DNA from: Bacteroidales bacterium
Lineage (GTDB): Bacteria; Bacteroidota; Bacteroidia; Bacteroidales; PUMT01
Reading direction: 5' to 3'
NCBI GenBank assembly: GCA_007120695.1
Contig: SKND01000276.1
Span: 1 to 41,493 of the forward strand
Length of the DNA stretch: 41,493 bases
Part shown: piece after piece, positions 17,783 through 26,068 of the stretch
Layout of the letters: every line of letters begins with the position of its first letter
Position numbering within the stretch: position 1 is the first letter of the stretch
The notes under the pieces: model-generated
What the model was told of the DNA's origin: nothing
Databases searched by the model: none
What the model saw: the letters and a program-made list of their open reading frames with translations, nothing else
Made by a program: the position numbers and the translations under genes

Positions 17783-18284
17783 TCCTGTAAATAAAATACT
17801 GGCTTATCAAAACCAAAAAAAGCGTAAAAATACTACTAAGAATGACCCTGTAAAGGGTCAGGTGGAAATCGGTGAAACGAAACACCTCAATATAGAACAG
17901 AAAAAAGTGATGCGCAAGTATGAGTATAGCCGAATATTGAAAAAACCATCCGAATCCGTAATAATATACCCTTGGGAATGACCCGGGCACATACCCGTCC
18001 CTTGGTGCAAAGTAGTCCAGCACCAGCGGTCGCAGAAACGCCATGAACACGGTTGCTGAGGCATGAAGTCCGGGGGTGTTTGAAAACAGATCGATAATCA
18101 GTCCCAGAAAAAATCCCAGGATCAGTAAAAGCCACCCGGGTGTTTCAAATGGGAGCAGCAGGATGAAAAGCACATAAAAATAGGGGTTCACAAACCCGCT
18201 GAACTGGATGTTGTTCAGTATAAATACCTGAAAAAACACCAGAACAACTATACGCAGTATATTTCTCGGCAAAACTTTGATCAT
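17778..18284 (-). CDS. mreD: Rod shape-determining protein MreD
   Basis: Small polytopic protein between mreC and mrdA in the standard order. Confidence 0.88.
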   Translation of the reverse strand: MIKVLPRNILRIVVLVFFQVFILNNIQFSGFVNPYFYVLFILLLPFETPGWLLLILGFFLGLIIDLFSNTPGLHASATVFMAFLRPLVLDYFAPRDGYVPGSFPRVYYYGFGWFFQYSAILILAHHFFLFYIEVFRFTDFHLTLYRVILSSIFTLFLVLISQYFIYRK

Positions 18285-18288
18285 AGCC

Positions 18289-19107
18289 TTATTCCTCTTC
18301 TAGTTCAAGTAACTCATCCCTGAACCTGTCTTCTATAACATAGGTATAGTTCAGCTTTCTGAAATCGGTTGAAAGGTCAACCTCAATTTTATAAAAATTA
18401 CCTCCTTCAATTTCAAAATTGCTGATTGTTCCTATCATGATGCCTTCCGGAAATATTGCCGAAAAACCTGATGTTACAATTGAATCTCCCTGGTTCAGTA
18501 TAACATGATGGGGTATATCGTAAAGAGTAGCTTTTGCCGGGTCGGTTCCGTCCCAGTGCAGGGAACCAAAATATCCGCTGTTTTTAAGCTTTGAGCTAAT
18601 TCTAAGGTCACTGTTTAGTATGGGGATAACGGTCGAGAAGTTTTCAGACACTCCGGTTATGATACCAACAACACCATTTCCCGAAATAACAGCCATATCC
18701 GGTTTTACGCCATGAAGAAGGCCCTTATTGAGACTTATATAATTATTCTGTTTGTTGACGGAATTCGCAATGACCCTTGCCGGTATGAAATTGTACTGTT
18801 GTTCCCATGCTTCATCAAATTCGACATTGGCAGCAGCCGGAATCTGAAGTTTATAGGATGACAGGAGGCTGTTTCTCAGACGCTGGTTTTCATCCAGAAG
18901 TGCACGGTTAGTCTCGTGAAGGTCAAGGTATTGTCTGAATGAGAATGTTTTTGAATTGACATAACCGGAGATATTTCGTGTCAGGTTAAATGCATATGCG
19001 CTCTGATAGTTATTGTTACGGAAAACCAGAGTAAGAGCAACCGTTTCAAGTAGAATGAAAAGGATCAAAAAGTGATTGTTTAATATGAATCTTATCAGAT
19101 TGCGCAT
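18289..19107 (-). CDS. mreC: Rod shape-determining protein MreC
   Basis: N-terminal TM, coiled coil, VIANSVNKQNNYISLNKGLLHGVKPDMAVISGNGVVGII. Confidence 0.95.
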   Translation of the reverse strand: MRNLIRFILNNHFLILFILLETVALTLVFRNNNYQSAYAFNLTRNISGYVNSKTFSFRQYLDLHETNRALLDENQRLRNSLLSSYKLQIPAAANVEFDEAWEQQYNFIPARVIANSVNKQNNYISLNKGLLHGVKPDMAVISGNGVVGIITGVSENFSTVIPILNSDLRISSKLKNSGYFGSLHWDGTDPAKATLYDIPHHVILNQGDSIVTSGFSAIFPEGIMIGTISNFEIEGGNFYKIEVDLSTDFRKLNYTYVIEDRFRDELLELEEE

Positions 19108-19122
19108 TTCCCTGGCATCCCA

Positions 19123-20145
19123 TTATCTCATAAGAAAAGAGAATTTTTCCACATTTTTAAGTGCAATTGCCGTACCCCTGGCAACTGCATGAAGAGGGTC
19201 TTCTGCAACATGAAAGGGGATGTTTATCTTATCTGTCAGCCTCCGTGAAAGTCCCCTCAGCAAAGCACCCCCTCCCGCAAGGTTTATCCCCTTGTTCACA
19301 ATATCTGCATAAAGTTCGGGCGGAGTATGTTCAAGCACATTCAGAACAGCAGATTCAACTTTTGAAATTGATTTATCAAGGCAATGTGCAATTTCCTGGT
19401 ATGACACCGGAATCTCAATGGGCATTGCCGTCATCAGGTTAGGGCCCCTGACTATATAATCGGCGGGGGGATTGTCCAGGTCTGGTAATGCTGATCCGAC
19501 ATTGATTTTTATCTCCTCGGCGGTCCGCTCACCGATTTTTATATTATGCTGGTGCCTCATATAGGTCTGTATATCATTGGTGAAGCCGTCGCCGGCAACC
19601 CTGATTGATTTGTTGCAAACAATTCCTCCCAGTGCAATAACGGCAATTTCAGTTGTTCCGCCACCAATATCAACTATCATTGTTCCCTCCGGTGCTTCAA
19701 CATCTATTCCGATTCCGATAGATGCAGCCATTGGTTCATAGATCAGGAATACATCACGGCCTCCTGCATGTTCGGAGGAGTCACGAACTGCCCTCACCTC
19801 CACCTCGGTACTTCCGGATGGTATGCAGACCACCATTCTCAGTGAAGGAGAAAACAATCTTGGCTTACTGTTTATAATCTTTATCATTCCCCTGATCATC
19901 TGCTCTGCAGCATTGAAATCGGCTATAACACCATCTCTCAACGGCCGGATGGTCTTTATGTTTTCATGTGTTTTTCCGTGCATTTGTCTTGCTTTCTCTC
20001 CAATTGCTATCAGTTTTCCGGTTTTCTGGTCAATAGCCACGATAGATGGTTCATCAACCACTATCTTGTCATTATGTATGATAATTGTGTTTGCAGTACC
20101 AAGGTCAATGGCAAGTTCCTGTGTTAAAAATGAAAATAAGCCCAT
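19123..20145 (-). CDS. mreB: Actin-like cell shape protein MreB
   Basis: IDLGTANTIIIHN, MIVDIGGGTTEIAV, GINLAGGGALLRGL. Confidence 0.97.
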   Translation of the reverse strand: MGLFSFLTQELAIDLGTANTIIIHNDKIVVDEPSIVAIDQKTGKLIAIGEKARQMHGKTHENIKTIRPLRDGVIADFNAAEQMIRGMIKIINSKPRLFSPSLRMVVCIPSGSTEVEVRAVRDSSEHAGGRDVFLIYEPMAASIGIGIDVEAPEGTMIVDIGGGTTEIAVIALGGIVCNKSIRVAGDGFTNDIQTYMRHQHNIKIGERTAEEIKINVGSALPDLDNPPADYIVRGPNLMTAMPIEIPVSYQEIAHCLDKSISKVESAVLNVLEHTPPELYADIVNKGINLAGGGALLRGLSRRLTDKINIPFHVAEDPLHAVARGTAIALKNVEKFSFLMR

Positions 20146-20175
20146 GTTGTCAGTTTTCTAATAAGGTTGTTATTT

Positions 20176-21717
20176 CTAATGTTTAAAATGTCTTGCTCCT
20201 GTAAATACCATTTTCATCCCTGTTTTGTTACAAAAGTCGATCGATTCCTGATCTTTTACCGAACCACCGGGCTGTATAACCGCTGTAATACCCGCCTTAT
20301 GGGCTATCTCAACCGAATCGGCAAACGGGAAAAAGGCATCCGAGGCCATTACCGCCCCATTCAGTTCAAAACCTGCTGCCTTTGCTTTATCAACAGACTG
20401 CCTGAGGGCATCTATCCTTGAAGTTTGTCCGACACCACTACCAAGCATCTGGCCGTTTTTTGCAAGCACTATGGCATTTGATTTGGAATGTTTAACAATT
20501 TTATTCGCAAAGATCATATCCTCAATCTCTCCCGGAGCAGGAGCAGACTCAGTTACCACTTTCATATCAGACCCGGATTCAGTTTTCGTATCTCTTTCCT
20601 GAACAAGAATCCCTCCTGTAACAGTCCTGACAAGCTTAGCCGGCATGTTGTTTCCTGTGTTTACCAGGATTATCCTGTTTTTTTTCTGCTTTAATACCAA
20701 AAGAGCCTCCTCTGCATAACCCGGAGCGATGATCACTTCAAAAAATAATTTATTGATCTCACCGGCCGTTTCCTTATCTACTTCCCTGTTGGTAATTAAA
20801 ACCCCTCCAAATGCAGAAACAGGATCACCAGCCAGTGCATCCAGCCAGGCTTTCAGCAGATTACCAGCTGAAGCAAGACCACAGGCATTGTTATGCTTCA
20901 GGATAGCGAATGTTGTTTCGTCAAATTCTGAAATCAGGCCTAGTGCCGCATCAATGTCAAGAAGGTTGTTATAGGAGACCTCCTTACCATGCAATTGGTT
21001 AAAGGGCAGGTTGCCGTAATAAAATGCCTCCTGATGGGGGTTCTCCCCATACCTTAGTTTTTTCCTGTTGCTGAAACTGAAAGAGAAATTCTCCGGGTTA
21101 TCCGGTGTTCCGGATAATCCTTTTTCACCTGTAAAATATTCAAATATTGCAGTATCATATCCGGAAGAGACTCTGAACGCCTCACCAGCAAGTCTTCTCC
21201 GCTCCGCCAGATCAGTCTCTCCGTGACGTTTGTCAAGGATTTCTGTCAGCACGGGGTAATGATCCACAGAGGGTATGATAACCACATCGCTGAAGTTTTT
21301 AGCAGCTGCACGGATCAGGGAGATCCCGCCTATATCAATCTTTTCTATTATTTCATGCTGTGGTGCTGAGGCAGCCACCGTTTCCCCGAAAGGGTACAGG
21401 TCCACAACTACAAGGTCGAAGGAAGGGATATCGTATTTTTTGAGCTCACCAGCATCCCCTGAATTATCCCGCCGGGCAAGTATCCCGCCGAATATTTTGG
21501 GATGGAGGGTTTTAACCCTGCCGCCAAAGATGGATGGATAACCGGTAATCTCCTCAACCCGGGTAACAGGAATATCCATTTTTTCAATAAACGTGGCTGT
21601 TCCTCCTGTTGAATAGATCTGAATCCCAAGCTTATCGAGAGCCAGTATCAGTGATTCAAGAGAATCTTTATGCCAGACGGATATAAAAGCAGTGGAAATC
21701 TTTCTTAATGCACTCAT
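20176..21717 (-). CDS. purH: Bifunctional AICAR formyltransferase/IMP cyclohydrolase
   Basis: ALISVWHKDSLE-type N-terminus (here AFISVWHKDSLE), GGRVKTLHPKIFGGIL, LRYGENPHQ, KHNNACG. Confidence 0.97.
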   Translation of the reverse strand: MSALRKISTAFISVWHKDSLESLILALDKLGIQIYSTGGTATFIEKMDIPVTRVEEITGYPSIFGGRVKTLHPKIFGGILARRDNSGDAGELKKYDIPSFDLVVVDLYPFGETVAASAPQHEIIEKIDIGGISLIRAAAKNFSDVVIIPSVDHYPVLTEILDKRHGETDLAERRRLAGEAFRVSSGYDTAIFEYFTGEKGLSGTPDNPENFSFSFSNRKKLRYGENPHQEAFYYGNLPFNQLHGKEVSYNNLLDIDAALGLISEFDETTFAILKHNNACGLASAGNLLKAWLDALAGDPVSAFGGVLITNREVDKETAGEINKLFFEVIIAPGYAEEALLVLKQKKNRIILVNTGNNMPAKLVRTVTGGILVQERDTKTESGSDMKVVTESAPAPGEIEDMIFANKIVKHSKSNAIVLAKNGQMLGSGVGQTSRIDALRQSVDKAKAAGFELNGAVMASDAFFPFADSVEIAHKAGITAVIQPGGSVKDQESIDFCNKTGMKMVFTGARHFKH

Positions 21718-21741
21718 TAACAGGGAATTATTTTAATACTG

Positions 21742-21749
21742 CAAAGATA
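21742..21749 (-). promoter_or_regulatory. Candidate -7 box upstream of purH
   Basis: TATCTTTG on the minus strand fits TAnnTTTG; no clear -33 box seen. Confidence 0.35.
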
Positions 21750-21912
21750 TATAAAAAGTTAAATATTTTATGAGACTTCGTGTACAAAAACCGAGAAAAC
21801 ATAATAAACGATTTCGCCTGTAGTTATTGGGCTGGTCTGCTGTTTTCCCCGGCTCAGAAAACCAACTTTTCCTGCACTGTTTGATAACCGGTGCCGGGAT
21901 AGTATTTATTGA

Positions 21913-21941
21913 CTGTGTGTAATTTTACGCAGAAAAAATTT
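21913..21941. repeat. Partial copy (29 bp) of the 47-bp promoter-associated repeat
   Basis: CTGTGTGTAATTTTACGCAGAAAAAATTT is identical to 22316-22344 and 30148-30176. Confidence 0.8.
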
Positions 21942-21968
21942 GACCTGAAGGTCGATTACCCATGCAAT
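21942..21968. repeat. GACCT-GA-AGGTC palindromic repeat copy 1
   Basis: GACCTGAAGGTCGATTACCCATGCAAT; related to 22007-22030 and 39609-39634. Confidence 0.55.
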
Positions 21969-22006
21969 ATATTACGCTTTGTTGAATTTTCAATTGTTTG
22001 GAAATT

Positions 22007-22030
22007 GACCTAAAGGTCGATTTTGCATGC
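22007..22030. repeat. GACCT-AA-AGGTC palindromic repeat copy 2
   Basis: GACCTAAAGGTCGATTTTGCATGC. Confidence 0.55.
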
Positions 22031-22093
22031 TGTTGTCAGTGCATTGTACAATTTTATTTGGATGCAAAATTCATGTACATTTCTTCTGTAAAA

Positions 22094-22135
22094 AAGCATA
22101 AATTTTGTAATAAAAAATATCCAAAATTTATGCTT
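22094..22135. repeat. Perfect 14-bp inverted repeat (hairpin)
   Basis: AAGCATAAATTTTG (22094-22107) / CAAAATTTATGCTT (22122-22135), 14-nt loop. Confidence 0.8.
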
Positions 22136-22256
22136 ACAGTCGGAACCGCTGCGCTTTAACATTAAATTTTTTAATTCATCCAATGTAAAATCTAATAAAC
22201 GGCTTAACAATATGTTACAATTACGGCTATTGAGTGTTATGTTTTTCAATCCATTG

Positions 22257-22307
22257 AATCCTCATGATTTGGACTTAACGTTTAGTGAAATTAATGTGAT
22301 GAGGATT
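22257..22307. repeat. 9-bp inverted repeat adjoining the 47-bp promoter element
   Basis: AATCCTCAT (22257-22265) / ATGAGGATT (22299-22307). Confidence 0.65.
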
Positions 22308-22309
22308 TC

Positions 22310-22356
22310 ATGCGTCTGTGTGTAATTTTACGCAGAAAAAATTTAATGTATATTTG
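22310..22356 (+). promoter_or_regulatory. 47-bp repeated promoter/operator element, copy B
   Basis: ATGCGTCTGTGTGTAATTTTACGCAGAAAAAATTTAATGTATATTTG; ends in -7 box TATATTTG, 41 nt before the ATG at 22397. Identical to 30142-30188. Confidence 0.75.
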
Positions 22357-22396
22357 CTATTTGAAAACTTTAAAAGTTAAAATATTCTTCATCTGA

Positions 22397-23650
22397 ATGA
22401 TCTGGATAAAACTTCTTCGTGAAAGCCTTGTGTTCGCTTTCGGCTCGGTTATGGTAAACAAGCTTCGCACCCTGTTGTCGCTGCTTGGAATAACCATTGG
22501 GATTTTTGCTATTATTTCAGTTTTCACTATAGTTGATTCCCTTGAGAATAATATTCGCGAAAGCATTTCTGTACTTGGAGATGATGTGGTTTATGTACAG
22601 AAATGGCCCTGGGCTTTCAGTGGAGATTATCCCTGGTGGGTTTATATGCGCAGGCCCGTACCTGATCTTCGTGATTTTGAGGAAGTACGTCGCAGGTCGC
22701 AATTTGCCGAGGGAATAGTATTTTCGGCCTCAACCAGCGGAGTAGTCAGTTATGGAAGTAACTATCTCAGAAATACAGGTATATGGGCTAATACGCACGA
22801 CTTTCCAATAGTCCGCCATTTTGAACTTTCACAGGGGAGGTACTTTACACCTTACGAATCGGCTGCTGGAAGAAACCTTGCCGTAATAGGCCAGGATATA
22901 GCCCGGGAGCTTTTTAGCAATCAGGATCCGCTGGGCAGGGAGATACAGATCTCCGGGAGAAGAGTTACGGTTATTGGTGTGGTACAAAGAGAAGGAACGA
23001 ATATGTTTGTAGGCGGAGGAAGTCTTGATGAGATGGTTCTTCTTCCCCTGAATTATGCAAGAACTATATATAATATCAGGTCTGATCAACTTAATCCGAT
23101 GATAATGGTCAGGTCATTACCCGGGGTTCCAAACCAGGAGTTAATAGATGAATTACGCCAGATCCTTCGCTCGGCAAGAAGGTTGAAACCAGCCACGGAT
23201 GATAATTTTGCCCTTAACCAGGCAAGTGCAATAACCCAGGGGCTTGATCAGATATTTGTCATGATCAATTTGGTTGGCTGGATTATAGGTGGATTCTCAA
23301 TTCTTGTTGGAGGGTTCGGAATTGCCAACATAATGTTTGTTTCTGTCAAGGAGAGGACCAACCAGATTGGTATCCAGAAATCGCTGGGGGCAAAGAACTA
23401 TTTTATACTGTTGCAGTTTCTTTATGAATCTGTCTTGCTGGCATTAACCGGTGGCGTTCTCGGACTTATTCTTATTTTCACAGGAACTTTGCTGATCAGT
23501 GGTTTATCAGATTTTACAATTACCCTTACATTTGGTAATATAGGTCTCGGACTGTTTGTTTCGGCTGTTATTGGTGTAATAGCGGGTTACGCACCGGCAT
23601 ATTCTGCATCACGCCTTAATCCCGTTGAGGCAATAAATCATACTTTCTGA
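22397..23650 (+). CDS. MacB/FtsX-type ABC transporter permease
   Basis: NKLRTLLSLLGITIGIFAIISVFTIVDSL N-terminus, MacB-like periplasmic domain, C-terminal FtsX TM region ending RLNPVEAINHTF. Confidence 0.9.
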   Translation: MIWIKLLRESLVFAFGSVMVNKLRTLLSLLGITIGIFAIISVFTIVDSLENNIRESISVLGDDVVYVQKWPWAFSGDYPWWVYMRRPVPDLRDFEEVRRRSQFAEGIVFSASTSGVVSYGSNYLRNTGIWANTHDFPIVRHFELSQGRYFTPYESAAGRNLAVIGQDIARELFSNQDPLGREIQISGRRVTVIGVVQREGTNMFVGGGSLDEMVLLPLNYARTIYNIRSDQLNPMIMVRSLPGVPNQELIDELRQILRSARRLKPATDDNFALNQASAITQGLDQIFVMINLVGWIIGGFSILVGGFGIANIMFVSVKERTNQIGIQKSLGAKNYFILLQFLYESVLLALTGGVLGLILIFTGTLLISGLSDFTITLTFGNIGLGLFVSAVIGVIAGYAPAYSASRLNPVEAINHTF

Positions 23651-23751
23651 TACCCCGGCTTACCGGCTATTTTGTTTTCAGACACTTGATATTAAGGTGT
23701 ATTCTGGTAAGGGCAAAATAATTCCTGATAATTTATTTGTCATCAAATTAT

Positions 23752-25110
23752 TTACAAAAGTGCATAGAAGACACGACCTATTGAGAAGTATATCATCAAT
23801 CCCATCAAATCGTTGCTGGTTGTAATGAAAGGTCCGGTCGCAAGGGCCGGATCTACCTTGAATTTATCAAGCAGAAGAGGAACCATTGTCCCAAACAGAG
23901 AGGCAAAAAGAATGACAGAAAAAAGTGCTGCACTAACCGTGAAAGTAAGCGCCAGAGAACTTTTTACCAGGAGATTATAGGTTAACATCAGCCCTGCCAG
24001 AGTCAGTCCGTTGAGACAAGCTACGGAGAACTCCTTAAGAAGTCTTCTGAATGTTTTGGAGATCTGTATGGTCTGATTGGCAAGTCCCTGCACTACAATA
24101 GAAGATGACTGCACTCCTACATTTCCTGCGGTGGCAGCAATAAGTGGCATGAAAAAGGCCATTTCAGGGTAAATACCGAGATCTGCTTCGAACAATCCGA
24201 TAACCTGTGAGACCAGTATGCCGCCGGTCAGTCCCACCAACAACCATGGAAGCCTCGCTCTTGTCAGTATCCAGACCTTATCTGTGGGTTCAATATCTTC
24301 AGATATACCTGCAATAAGCTGGTAATCTTTTTCGGCCTCCTCCTGAATAACATCTACAATATCATCTATAGTGATCCTTCCAGCCAGCCTTCCGATCTGG
24401 TCAACAACAGGAAGCGCTACAAGGTCATATTTTTTCATTATGTTGGCAACCTCTTCAGACGGGGTATCGGTTCTTACCGAAATTACATCTGATTTGAGAA
24501 GATCAGATATCTGTGAGGTTCTTGAGCTTAACAGTAGCTTTTTCAATGAAAGAGTACCCTTGAGCATATTGGAATTATCGACTACATAAACAAAATAGAC
24601 TTCGTCAACCTCTTCTGCCTGCTTTCTCATCTCACGAATGCTGGTAACAACATTCCAGTTTTCATTCACCTGGATCAGCTCTTTGGCCATGAGGCCCCCT
24701 GCAGTATCCTCATCATACGAGAGCAGATCGACAATATCTCCCGCATGCTCAACATCCTCAAGCCTTGAGAGTACCTCTTCCTTCCTGTTATTGGAGAGCT
24801 CACCAAGCACATCGGCGGCATCATCGGTATCCATGTTATCGATCAGCTGTCTTGCTATAATATCACTGGAAAGATTTTTAAGGACTCTTTTTCTGTCGTC
24901 AATCTCCAGTTCAATCAGAACATCTGCAGCTGTTTCGTTGTCAAGCAACGTAAAGAGGAACTCTCCTTCGTCTTCATTGAGCTGGGTATACAGTTCAGCT
25001 ATATCTGCCGAATGAAAATTTTCAAGAAGCCGTATCACGACATCTCTGTCTTCACGTTTTATAGATTCACTTAGTGTTGCGATAAAATCGCGTGTCAATT
25101 CAACCTGCAT
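23752..25110 (-). CDS. mgtE: Magnesium transporter MgtE
   Basis: MgtE N domain, two CBS repeats, PLIAATAGNVGVQSSSIVVQGLA TM motif. Confidence 0.95.
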   Translation of the reverse strand: MQVELTRDFIATLSESIKREDRDVVIRLLENFHSADIAELYTQLNEDEGEFLFTLLDNETAADVLIELEIDDRKRVLKNLSSDIIARQLIDNMDTDDAADVLGELSNNRKEEVLSRLEDVEHAGDIVDLLSYDEDTAGGLMAKELIQVNENWNVVTSIREMRKQAEEVDEVYFVYVVDNSNMLKGTLSLKKLLLSSRTSQISDLLKSDVISVRTDTPSEEVANIMKKYDLVALPVVDQIGRLAGRITIDDIVDVIQEEAEKDYQLIAGISEDIEPTDKVWILTRARLPWLLVGLTGGILVSQVIGLFEADLGIYPEMAFFMPLIAATAGNVGVQSSSIVVQGLANQTIQISKTFRRLLKEFSVACLNGLTLAGLMLTYNLLVKSSLALTFTVSAALFSVILFASLFGTMVPLLLDKFKVDPALATGPFITTSNDLMGLMIYFSIGRVFYALL

Positions 25111-25121
25111 TTCAATAGATT

Positions 25122-26033
25122 TTAGGAGATGGAACCTATTAATCTGGTAAGATAGACAAAATCACCGGAGGATAGTTGTTCAGGTCGCTGAGAAAGAAAT
25201 TTATCCGGATGATACGTTATATTACCGGATATTTCACTGTCATAATTCACGGTTGTCCCGTCAGTACGGGTAATTAGAGGTCGTGATCCCGTTCTTGCCG
25301 AAGAATTGCCAGATCTGTTAGCTCTGCTCTGTTCCCGATCTTCTGCCCTTAATTCTTTAGTTAACAATGACGCAAGAGAGTTTCGCAACATTTTCCGTCT
25401 CTGGTTAAAAGCCGTTTTTACAACCCGGAAAAACAGGGCATCATCACAATCAAGCTTAAACTCCTGTTTCCTGGTCAGTCTCAGCACTGCCGACTGCACT
25501 TTAGGAGGTGGTATAAAGACCTGCGGGCCAACATTAAACAATATCTCGGCTTTGTAGTAAGCCTGGAGGAGGACACTCAGAATTCCGTAAACCTTTGAAC
25601 CCGGGGGCGAGACAATCCTGTCGGCCACCTCTTTTTGTACCATGCCGATAACTTCCGGCACAAGGTGCCTGTTTTCAATTATCCTGAAAAATATCTGGCT
25701 GGAAATGTTATATGGAAAATTGCCTATTACCGCTACCTGGTCTGAGTAATTCTCAGCAAGAGAATACTTCAGGAAATCGGCATTAACAATATTTGTAGTT
25801 ACCCCGGGGAAGCGCTCCCTCAAATACTCCACCGACTCATAATCAATCTCAATAAGGCGTGTGGAGAAATTTCCATTTTCAACCAGGAATTGTGTGAGAA
25901 TACCCAAGCCGGGACCTATTTCGATAACATGCTTATACCCTTCGCAGCTCAGGGCATCTGTTATTTTCCTGGCAATATTCTTATCTGAAAGGAAATGCTG
26001 GCCGAGCTTCTTTTTCGGGTTAACACTGAGCAT
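25122..26033 (-). CDS. rsmA: 16S rRNA (adenine1518-N6/adenine1519-N6) dimethyltransferase
   Basis: KKKLGQHFLSDKNIARKI, EIGPGLGILTQFL, GNFPYNISSQI, FNQRRKMLRNSL, RPEQLS. Confidence 0.95.
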   Translation of the reverse strand: MLSVNPKKKLGQHFLSDKNIARKITDALSCEGYKHVIEIGPGLGILTQFLVENGNFSTRLIEIDYESVEYLRERFPGVTTNIVNADFLKYSLAENYSDQVAVIGNFPYNISSQIFFRIIENRHLVPEVIGMVQKEVADRIVSPPGSKVYGILSVLLQAYYKAEILFNVGPQVFIPPPKVQSAVLRLTRKQEFKLDCDDALFFRVVKTAFNQRRKMLRNSLASLLTKELRAEDREQSRANRSGNSSARTGSRPLITRTDGTTVNYDSEISGNITYHPDKFLSQRPEQLSSGDFVYLTRLIGSIS

Positions 26034-26068
26034 TGATTATTGAATTGGTACACCGGTTAAACCATTTC

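Noticed and set aside
22010-22249. 79-aa minus-strand ORF in the purH-permease intergenic region
   Set aside because: It spans the 14-bp hairpin and a palindromic repeat, has biased Lys/Asn/Phe composition and no recognised motif; possible decayed element but not supportable as a CDS.
21913-22356. CRISPR-like array from repeated CTGTGTGTAATTTTACGCAG units
   Set aside because: Only two copies here, 403 bp apart, no regular spacers and no cas genes.
24638-25015. 125-aa plus-strand ORF antisense to mgtE
   Set aside because: Ser-rich antisense artefact of acidic codons in the MgtE N domain.
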